From Amycolatopsis sp. CA-126428 (GTDB lineage Bacteria > Actinomycetota > Actinomycetes > Mycobacteriales > Pseudonocardiaceae): 64,000 nt of DNA. The translations under genes were made by a program, and so were the position numbers. The notes below the pieces were generated by a model. That model saw only the letters and a program-made list of their open reading frames with translations. It had not been told where the DNA came from and ran no database searches. This document shows positions 58,542-64,000 of the stretch, in pieces. The stretch covers positions 1-64,000 of the forward strand of contig NZ_PPHF01000095.1 of the NCBI RefSeq assembly GCF_002904335.1, given 5' to 3'. Each line of letters begins with the position of its first letter. Within the stretch, counting starts at the first letter, position 1.

Positions 58542-59306
58542 ATGCCCGAACTGAGAGTTTTCAGCCTTCTTGCCCGGATCGGGTTGACCTGCTATGCGGC
58601 GGTGCACCTCGTCGTCGCGTGGCTGGCTGCTCAGGTGGCGCTCGGCGACAACGAGCGGGCCGACAAGGCGGGCGCGCTGCAGATCGTCGCCTCCGAAGGC
58701 GGGGCGTGGCTGCTCTGGCTGATCGCCGCCGGGACCGGGGTGCTGGCGCTGTGGCAGCTCACCGAGGCGATCGCCGGCCACCGGAACGCCGAGCCACGGC
58801 GGCGCTGGGTGCGGCGGACCGTCAGCGGCGTCGAAGTGGTGCTGTACGGCCTCGTCGCCTACAGCGCGGGCAAGACCGCGATGGGCGCGTCCGGCAAGGC
58901 CGGGTCGGTGGTCGCGAGCGTGCTGGGCCGGCCGTGGGGTGCGGTCGCGGTGATCGCGGCGGGCGTCCTGGTCATCGTGGTCGCGGCGTGGCTCGCCTAC
59001 CGCGGGGCGCGGAAGAAGTTCCTCCACGACCTCGACTTCGGCGGCGCGTCCCGCACCCTCCGGCTGTCCACCACCCGGCTCGGCCAGATCGGCTGGTGCG
59101 CGGTGGGAATCACCTACGCCACGGTGGGGGCGATGTTCGTCCTGGCGGCGGTCCGCTACGACCCCGGCAAGGCCGCCGGCTTGGATCCGGCGCTGAAGAC
59201 GCTGGCCGTGCAGCCGTACGGACAGGTGCTGCTGCTGGCACTGGCGGCCGGGATCGCGGTGTTCGGCGTGTTCGCCCTGCTGGAGGCGCGGTTTCGCCGG
59301 CTGTGA
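58542..59306 (+). CDS. DUF1206-family integral membrane protein
   Basis: A 254-residue membrane protein with six hydrophobic helices in three repeated pairs. The repeats share a start like LARIGLTCYAAVHLVVAWLA and LGQIGWCAVGITYATVGAMF, and a small-residue motif near AYSAGKTA. This is the DUF1206 pattern. The function is unknown; a membrane stress role has been guessed for relatives. Its ATG is immediately preceded by a perfect inverted repeat. It converges on a DUF2695 gene. Confidence 0.88.
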   Translation: MPELRVFSLLARIGLTCYAAVHLVVAWLAAQVALGDNERADKAGALQIVASEGGAWLLWLIAAGTGVLALWQLTEAIAGHRNAEPRRRWVRRTVSGVEVVLYGLVAYSAGKTAMGASGKAGSVVASVLGRPWGAVAVIAAGVLVIVVAAWLAYRGARKKFLHDLDFGGASRTLRLSTTRLGQIGWCAVGITYATVGAMFVLAAVRYDPGKAAGLDPALKTLAVQPYGQVLLLALAAGIAVFGVFALLEARFRRL

Positions 59307-59315
59307 CGCGCGGGG

Positions 59316-59612
59316 TCAGACCCAGTCCGCCGGGTCCAGGTTCGCCAGGACCTCGCAGTCGCACCCGCCGCCGAGCTCGCGCAGCCGGTCTTCGAGCGGT
59401 GCCGGCCTGAGCCCCTCGCGGAGCGCCCACTCGCGGGTCAGGGTGAGCTCGCCGTCGCAGTCGTCGGCCGAGTCGTCGTCGAAGTGGTCTTCCAGGTGCT
59501 CGAGCAGGTCGGCCAGCTGTCCGGCGTTCAGGCCGAGGCGGGCCCACATCTCGTCCCGGCCGCGCTGCTTGTACGCGTTCTTCGCCGCTCGGCGCTCTTC
59601 GTCACTCAGCAT
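59316..59612 (-). CDS. DUF2695 protein
   Basis: A 98-residue acidic cytoplasmic protein. The end LRELGGGCDCEVLANLDPAD, with the CDCEV motif, and the middle ELTLTREWALREG are the DUF2695 signature. Function is unknown. The paired cysteines could bind a metal. ATG 59612 lies 9 bp after the stop of the decayed response regulator and follows GGGG, a modest ribosome site. Confidence 0.82.
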   Translation of the reverse strand: MLSDEERRAAKNAYKQRGRDEMWARLGLNAGQLADLLEHLEDHFDDDSADDCDGELTLTREWALREGLRPAPLEDRLRELGGGCDCEVLANLDPADWV

Positions 59613-59621
59613 GGGAACCCC

Positions 59622-60039
59622 TCAGCCGGGCCGGGTCAGGCTCAGATCGTAGGCGATGATCACCGCCTGGATGCGGTCGCGAGCGCCGATCTTGGCCAGG
59701 ACCCGGCCCACGTGCGTCTTGACCGTCGACTCCGACAGCACCAGCCGCTCGGCGATCTCACCGTTCGTCCGGCCCTGGCCGATCGCGACCAGGATCTCCC
59801 GCTCACGGTCCGTCAACGCTGCCCAGCGCGGGGCGACGACGGCGTCACCCCCGGGCCACCCCGCGGATGCCGGTCGGCAGTTCCTCCGGGTGGGAGTCCT
59901 TGAGCAGGAACCCACTCGCTCCCGCCCGCAGCGCCGTGCGCCGCTTCGCCGCCACCTGCGTGTCGGGCGTCGCCTCCGACAGCATCCGGAAGCCGAAGCG
60001 CTGCCGGACCTGGTCGTCCGCGATGAGCATGGTGATCAC
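59622..60039 (-). pseudogene. Decayed NarL-type response regulator
   Basis: The start (GTG 60039) encodes a receiver N-terminus with its acid pair (MITMLIADDQ). It then jumps from ATPDTQVAAKRR to TALRAGASGFLLKDSHPEEL. About 55 residues, including the phosphorylated Asp, are gone. That frame ends at 59845. The LuxR helix-turn-helix (LTDREREILVAIGQGRTNGE, LVLSESTVKTHVGRVLAKIG) continues in another frame to 59622. So there is one internal deletion and one frameshift. The DNA-binding part could survive as a separate product but lacks a proper start. Confidence 0.75.
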
Positions 60040-60240
60040 GCCGGGCCCCCGGGAGCGGGCTGACGTCGAGGACCGCCCGGACGGCCCAGCCGCGGCGCGG
60101 GACCCGCCGTGAGCGTGCCGCCGTAGAGCGCCGCGCGTTCTCCCATACCGGCGAACCCGTGCCCTTCGCCGGGTGCGGGCCGGCTGCCGTCGGGCGGGCC
60201 GTCGCCGGCGTGGTCCGTGCCGGATCCGCTCTCCCGCGAG
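60036..60240 (-). pseudogene. C-terminal remnant of a sensor histidine kinase
   Basis: Only the last ATP-binding part remains: DGPPDGSRPAPGEGHGFAGM, GERAALYGGTLTAGP. This matches the G2 box end of NarX/DesK-type kinases. A plausible final strand (GWAVRAVLDVS) is in a different frame. The stop overlaps the response regulator start by GTGA, so the original pair was an operon. No N-terminal kinase sequence is visible upstream, where an unrelated zinc-finger gene ends at 60251. Confidence 0.55.
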
Positions 60241-60250
60241 ACCGGAGCGG

Positions 60251-60601
60251 CTACTGGTGCAGGTGCTGGGTCCAGTCCGCGGGAACCCGCTCGGCCGGGC
60301 CGGGCACGGCCTGGGTTAGCGGCCGGTGTTCGGGAGCGGCGAGCGCGGGGCCGGATTCGTACAGCACCTCTTCGCCGTAGTCCCAGAACCACTCTTCACC
60401 GGGCTCGAAACTGCGCGCCAACCGGTGCCCGCTGGCGGCGGCGTGGCCGCTGGCGTGCTGGGCGGGCGAGGAATCGCAGCACCCGATGTGCCCGCACTCC
60501 GCGCAGCGCCGGAGGTGGAACCACCAGCCCTGCGGGTCGGCGGCCTCGCAGTCCGCGCACCCCGTGCCACTGGGCGGCACCGAGGGATCCACTCCTTGCA
60601 T
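60251..60601 (-). CDS. UBP-type zinc-finger protein
   Basis: A 116-residue protein. The zinc-binding pattern is CADCEAADPQGWWFHLRRCA, ECGHIGCCDSSPAQHASGHA and HRLARSFEPGEEWFWDY, as in ubiquitin-protease-type fingers. In actinomycetes such small proteins are common but their role is unclear, since ubiquitin is absent. ATG 60601 follows AGAGGAG. It directly precedes the kinase remnant on the same strand. Confidence 0.88.
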   Translation of the reverse strand: MQGVDPSVPPSGTGCADCEAADPQGWWFHLRRCAECGHIGCCDSSPAQHASGHAAASGHRLARSFEPGEEWFWDYGEEVLYESGPALAAPEHRPLTQAVPGPAERVPADWTQHLHQ

Positions 60602-60839
60602 GCGCACTCCTCTACTCGGTCCGGCACCGGACACGCTCCACCTTAAGCGCTGCCGCCAGGAGGCCGCCGACCGAGCCGGATTCCCGCCGGCCGCCGTCGC
60701 AAAAACGTCGATTCTTTCGATTATTCGATTTCTTCGATCGCCGAGATTCCGCATTAAAGATCCGCATCGGCGAAAGGATTGACGGCGAGCACCGGGCATG
60801 TTGGAATATGTCCACCAATGGGCACGAGAGGTATCCCTC
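60602..60839. other. AT-rich promoter region of the GH5 cellulase gene
   Basis: Between 60700 and 60780 the sequence is unusually AT-rich and repeats TTCGAT-like units (TCGATTCTTTCGATTATTCG, then ATTTCTTCGATCG). This probably contains the cellulase promoter and perhaps a regulator site. I cannot name the regulator. Confidence 0.4.
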
Positions 60840-62039
60840 ATGACTTCGAGAGCAACGAAGCTCCGGTCCGGCTTCCTCGCCGCCGCACTGGCCGTCACCG
60901 CGAGCGTGTCCGGGCTCGCTCCGGCCACCGCCGCCACTTCGCTGAATGCTTCACAGATCGTCGCCGACATGGGTGCCGGGTGGAACCTGGGAAATCAGCT
61001 GGAAGCCAACAGCAACGGCGTGCCGAGTGAAACGGCGTGGGGGCTGCCGGCCGTCACCCCAGCGCTCATCGACAAGGTCAAGGCCGCCGGGTTCAAGACG
61101 GTCCGGATTCCCGTCTCCTACCTCGGCTACATCGGCGCGGGCCCGAACTACCCGGTCAACGCGGCCTGGCTGAACCGGATCCAGCAGGTCGCCGACTACG
61201 CCTACCAGCGCGGCCTGTACGTGCTGATCAACATGCACGGCGACGGCTACAAGACCGTCAACGGCTCCTGGCTGATCTGCGACTCCGGCAACCAGGCCAC
61301 CATCAAAGCCAAGTACCAGAAGGTCTGGCAGCAGGTCGCGGCCCGGTTCGCCGGCTACGACCAGCACCTGGTCCTGGAGTCGATGAACGAGGAGTTCGAC
61401 GGCCAGTACGGCAACCCGACGCAGCCGTGCTACTCGAACATCAACGCCTACAACCAGCTCTTCGTCGACACCGTGCGCAAGACCGGCGGGAACAACGGTT
61501 CGCGGTGGCTGCTCATCGCCGGCTGGAACACCAACATCGACTACACCACCGGGAACTACGGATTCACGCTGCCCACCGACCAGTTCCGCTCCTCGTCGGT
61601 TCCCGCCGCCGAAAAACGGATTATGATTTCCGTGCACTACTACAGCCCCTGGGACTTCGCCGGCGAGGAGAATGGCACCATCACCCAGTGGGGCCGCGGC
61701 GCGGCCAATCCGGCGAAGAAGTCGACCTGGGGACAGGAAGACTACCTCGACGCCCAGCTGAAACTGGTGCACGACGCATTCGTCGTGAAGGGCTATCCGG
61801 TCGTCGTCGGCGAATACGGGTCCATCGACAAGTCTTCGTTCGATTCGGCCAACAACCGGTACCGCGCCGACTTCGCGCGCGCCATCGTGTCGACGTCCAA
61901 GAAGTACGGCGCCGCGACCGTCTATTGGGACAACGGCAACAACGGCCAATACGGCTTCGGCCTGTTCGACCGGAAGTCCTACGCGGTCACCCACCAGGCC
62001 CTCATCGACGCCATCATGGGCGGCCTCGCCGGTCGATGA
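60840..62039 (+). CDS. Secreted family 5 glycoside hydrolase (endoglucanase)
   Basis: A 399-residue exported cellulase. ATG 60840 follows GAGAGG and begins a signal peptide (TSRATKLRSGFLAAALAVTA ... ATAA); an upstream ATG at 60798 would add a non-signal stretch. The barrel shows MGAGWNLGNQLEANSNG, FKTVRIPVSYLGYIG, the acid/base Glu184 in LESMNEEFDGQYG, HYYSPWDFAGEE and the nucleophile Glu325 in VVVGEYGSIDKSSF. It probably cleaves internal beta-1,4-glucan bonds. There is no carbohydrate-binding module. It may cooperate with the GH3 beta-glucosidase and the CBM2 protein of the window. Confidence 0.94.
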   Translation: MTSRATKLRSGFLAAALAVTASVSGLAPATAATSLNASQIVADMGAGWNLGNQLEANSNGVPSETAWGLPAVTPALIDKVKAAGFKTVRIPVSYLGYIGAGPNYPVNAAWLNRIQQVADYAYQRGLYVLINMHGDGYKTVNGSWLICDSGNQATIKAKYQKVWQQVAARFAGYDQHLVLESMNEEFDGQYGNPTQPCYSNINAYNQLFVDTVRKTGGNNGSRWLLIAGWNTNIDYTTGNYGFTLPTDQFRSSSVPAAEKRIMISVHYYSPWDFAGEENGTITQWGRGAANPAKKSTWGQEDYLDAQLKLVHDAFVVKGYPVVVGEYGSIDKSSFDSANNRYRADFARAIVSTSKKYGAATVYWDNGNNGQYGFGLFDRKSYAVTHQALIDAIMGGLAGR

Positions 62040-62057
62040 CTTTCGGCACCTGCGCTC

Positions 62058-62783
62058 TCAGGGGGTGCGGCGGCGCAACGTCGCCGCCCCCAGCAGGAGC
62101 GCGAGGACCGCGCAGCCGGCGATGATCCCGATGTCGCGGACCAGGGTGCCGCCGACTTCGGCCGAGCGGGTCACCTGGGTGAGTGCGTCCACCGCGTAGG
62201 ACAGCGGCAGGACGTCCGACACCGCGCTCAGCACCCAGCCCATGTCGCCGCGCGGGACGAACAGGCCGCACAGCAGGAACTGCGGCAGCACGAACACCGG
62301 CAGGAACTGGATCGCCTGGAACTCGGTGCGGGCGAACGCGCTGACGAACAGGCCGAGCGCGGTGCCGAGGAGCGCGTCCAGCACCACGATGAGCAGCAGG
62401 ACCCAGACCGAGCCCGCGATGTCCAGCCCGAGCCAGGTCAGGGAGATCCCGGCGGCCACGACCACCTGCAGGGTCGCGAGCAGGCCGAACGCCAGCGCGT
62501 AGCCGAGGAGCAGGTCGAGCTTGCCGATCGGCATGGTCATCAGCCGCGTCAACGTGCCGGTCGTGCGCTCGCGCAGCGTCGTCACCGAGGTCAGCAGGAA
62601 CATGATCGTGAACGGGAAGATCCCCAGCAACGCCGGCGCGACCGCGCTGAACCGCTGCTCCGAGTTGAGCACGTACCGCAGCAGGATCATCAGCACGCTC
62701 GGCACCGCGACGAGCAGCACCACCGTGCGCGGGTCGTGGCGCAGCTGGGTGAGGATCCGGCGGGTGGTGGCCAGCGCGTTCAT
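62058..62783 (-). CDS. ABC-2 type exporter permease (DrrB-like)
   Basis: A 241-residue membrane protein with six helices (VVLLVAVPSVLMILLRYVLN, PFTIMFLLTSVTTLRERTTG, LLIVVLDALLGTALGLFVSA). The ABC-2 motif RERTTGTLTRLMTMPIGKLD is clear. With the ATPase gene it forms an exporter, perhaps for a drug or lipid. ATG 62783 overlaps the ATPase stop (ATGA). It converges on the cellulase gene. Confidence 0.92.
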   Translation of the reverse strand: MNALATTRRILTQLRHDPRTVVLLVAVPSVLMILLRYVLNSEQRFSAVAPALLGIFPFTIMFLLTSVTTLRERTTGTLTRLMTMPIGKLDLLLGYALAFGLLATLQVVVAAGISLTWLGLDIAGSVWVLLLIVVLDALLGTALGLFVSAFARTEFQAIQFLPVFVLPQFLLCGLFVPRGDMGWVLSAVSDVLPLSYAVDALTQVTRSAEVGGTLVRDIGIIAGCAVLALLLGAATLRRRTP

Positions 62784-63505
62784 CGCGCCGCCTCCGAACG
62801 GCCCTTGATCAGGCGGAGGAACGCCTGCTCGAGATCGGGCGCGCCGGTCCGCGTCCGCAGCGCCTCGGGGGTGCCGCGGGCCAGGAGCCGGCCGCGGTGC
62901 AGCAGCAGGAGGTCCTCGCAGCGCGCGGCTTCGTCCATGACGTGGCTGGAGATCAGCAGCGTGACGCCGGTGGCGGCCAGGTCGTGGAACAGCTTCCAGA
63001 GCTCGTCGCGCAGCTCGGGGTCGGAACCGACCGTCGGCTCGTCCAGCACCAGCAGCTCGGGGGTGCCGAGCAGCGCCACGGCCAGGTTGGCCCGGCCGCG
63101 CTGGCCGCCGGAGAGGCGGCCGACCAGCACGCGGGCCGAGGTGGTGAGCCCGGTCCGGGTGATCACTCGGTCCACATCGGACGGCGGCGCGCCGAGCACC
63201 GCGGCGAAGTAGCGCAGGGCTTCGGTCACCGTCAGGTCCGCGTAGATCGCCGGTTCCTGGGTCGCGTAGCCGATCCGGCGGCGCAGCTCGGGATGTCCCG
63301 CGGGCTTGCCGAGCACCGTCACGTGCCCGGATTCGACGAGCTGGACGCCCACGATCGAGCGCATCAGCGTGCTCTTGCCGCAGCCGTTCGGGCCCAGCAG
63401 CCCGGTCACCGTCCCGCGGCGCACGGTGAACCCGATGTCGCGCAGGACCTCTTCGCCGCCGCGGTGGACGCGCAGGTCCGCCGCGACGATCGCCGGCTCG
63501 TCCAC
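62780..63505 (-). CDS. ABC exporter ATP-binding protein (DrrA-like)
   Basis: A 241-residue ATPase. Walker A is GLLGPNGCGKSTLMRSIVG, the Q-loop is GYATQEPAIYADLTV, the signature is LVGRLSGGQRGRANLAVALL, Walker B is ELLVLDEPTVGSDPE, and the switch His is in SSHVMDEAARCED. GTG 63505 follows AGGAGG; a longer frame to 63535 has no ribosome site. It is translationally coupled to the permease. Together they probably export a hydrophobic compound. Confidence 0.94.
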   Translation of the reverse strand: MDEPAIVAADLRVHRGGEEVLRDIGFTVRRGTVTGLLGPNGCGKSTLMRSIVGVQLVESGHVTVLGKPAGHPELRRRIGYATQEPAIYADLTVTEALRYFAAVLGAPPSDVDRVITRTGLTTSARVLVGRLSGGQRGRANLAVALLGTPELLVLDEPTVGSDPELRDELWKLFHDLAATGVTLLISSHVMDEAARCEDLLLLHRGRLLARGTPEALRTRTGAPDLEQAFLRLIKGRSEAAR

Positions 63506-63586
63506 GGCGTCCTCCTTCCCGCCCCGGGCCCTCATGGTGAGCGCCGGAACGGTCCGGGACAAGGCCCGGGTGCGGAGGCGAGAAGA

Positions 63587-63627
63587 GCGGGCAGGCGCGC
63601 CGAGGGGGAGGAGGCGCACCTGCCCGC
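63587..63627 (-). terminator. Hairpin downstream of the CBM2 gene
   Basis: Arms GCGGGCAGG (63587-63595) and CCTGCCCGC (63619-63627), with GCGC pairs inside the loop, about 57 bp after the CBM2 stop and before the ABC ATPase gene. Confidence 0.5.
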
Positions 63628-63684
63628 GGGTGTGACGCTAGCGGACTCTCCGGCGGTTCGCCGATCGAGCGACCGGCGAGGCCG

Positions 63685-64000
63685 TCAGCCGCAGGTCTTC
63701 CCGTTCACCGCGAAGGCCGTCGGCGACGGGTTGCCGCTGCCCGTGAAGCTGCCGTTGAAGCCGATCGAAACCGACTTGCCCGGCGCCACCGAGGCGTTCC
63801 AGGGCAGCGCCGTGGCGGTGACGCCCGCACCGGACTGCGCCCACGTCGCCGACCAGCCCTGGGTCACCTTCTGGTTACCCGGGAAGGCGAACTTCAGCGT
63901 CCACGTCGGCCACGCCGTCGTCCCGGTGTTGGTCAGCGTGACGTAGGCCGTGAAGCCGCCGGTCCACGAGGTGGCCGTGTAGGCCACCGAGCAGCCGCCG
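63685..64000 (-). CDS. Family 2 carbohydrate-binding module, C-terminus of a secreted hydrolase (partial)
   Basis: The gene runs off the right edge; about 105 C-terminal residues are visible. They form a complete CBM2: CSVAYTATSWTGGFTAYVTL, TNTGTTAWPTWTLKFAF, QGWSATWAQSGAGVTATALP and the final FAVNGKTCG. The surface tryptophans and the two end cysteines are those of cellulose- or xylan-binding modules. The catalytic part, probably a cellulase or similar polysaccharide-degrading enzyme, lies outside the window. Confidence 0.92.
   Translation of the reverse strand, partial: GGCSVAYTATSWTGGFTAYVTLTNTGTTAWPTWTLKFAFPGNQKVTQGWSATWAQSGAGVTATALPWNASVAPGKSVSIGFNGSFTGSGNPSPTAFAVNGKTCG

Noticed and set aside
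1..64000. CRISPR arrays, insertion sequences, phage genes
   Set aside because: No regularly spaced repeats, transposase, integrase or phage structural motifs were seen on either strand.

Overview
The window reads as chromosomal DNA from a high-GC Gram-positive actinomycete. GC is very high, codon third positions are almost all G or C, many starts are GTG, and neighbouring genes often overlap by GTGA or ATGA. The mix of secreted proteases and cellulases, LAL, TetR, LacI and LysR regulators and carrier-protein biosynthesis suggests a filamentous soil genus such as Amycolatopsis. The genus is an inference; no marker gene is present. I see no rRNA gene, no complete tRNA, no insertion sequence, no CRISPR array and no integrase.

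Layout. 0-13 kb: a remnant of an FAD monooxygenase, a large LAL/LuxR regulator, then a secretome block (subtilase, two trypsin-fold proteases, a CHAP protein, a subtilase-like protein without a protease domain, and a sedolisin translationally coupled to it). 13-19.2 kb: a 3' piece of tRNA-Lys with its own terminator, which looks like an attachment-site scar, followed by a zone of shortened and fused genes (an aldo/keto reductase without its catalytic lysine, a TetR-SDR chimera, an SRPBCC-saccharopine dehydrogenase chimera). Around an intact LacI regulator in the same zone lies a sortase-anchored beta-helix protein. 19.3-26.2 kb: a 2222-residue secreted RHS toxin ending in a colicin E3-type 16S rRNase, followed directly by its presumed immunity gene. 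26.5-33.6 kb: a ketopantoate reductase-P450 fusion opposite a TetR gene with two operator-like palindromes, a TetR/flavin monooxygenase pair, an epoxide hydrolase-like enzyme and a CGNR zinc-finger protein. 33.7-46 kb: an amidase, a DMT-type permease, an alcohol dehydrogenase/LysR pair, a membrane-anchored sugar-binding protein, a GH3 beta-glucosidase and a serine hydrolase.

46.1-57.3 kb is the most interesting part. It is a tight minus-strand operon with three stand-alone acyl carrier proteins, two adenylating ligases, a PLP amino acid decarboxylase of the BtrK/VinO kind, an acyl-CoA-dehydrogenase-fold flavoprotein with a flavin reductase, a phosphopantetheinyl transferase, a crotonase, an EctA-like N-acetyltransferase and two cysteine-protease-fold proteins resembling BtrH, followed by a LysE-type exporter. 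No polyketide synthase or NRPS module is present. The set suggests a small molecule assembled wholly on free carrier proteins: an amino acid is activated, loaded, decarboxylated, oxidised and then handed on by a BtrH-like acyltransferase.

57.5-64 kb holds a frameshifted epimerase, a DUF1206 membrane protein, a decayed two-component system, a UBP zinc-finger protein, a GH5 cellulase, an ABC exporter and the C-terminal CBM2 of a gene that runs off the window. A recurring theme of the whole window is genes shortened by internal deletions, several of them in frame.
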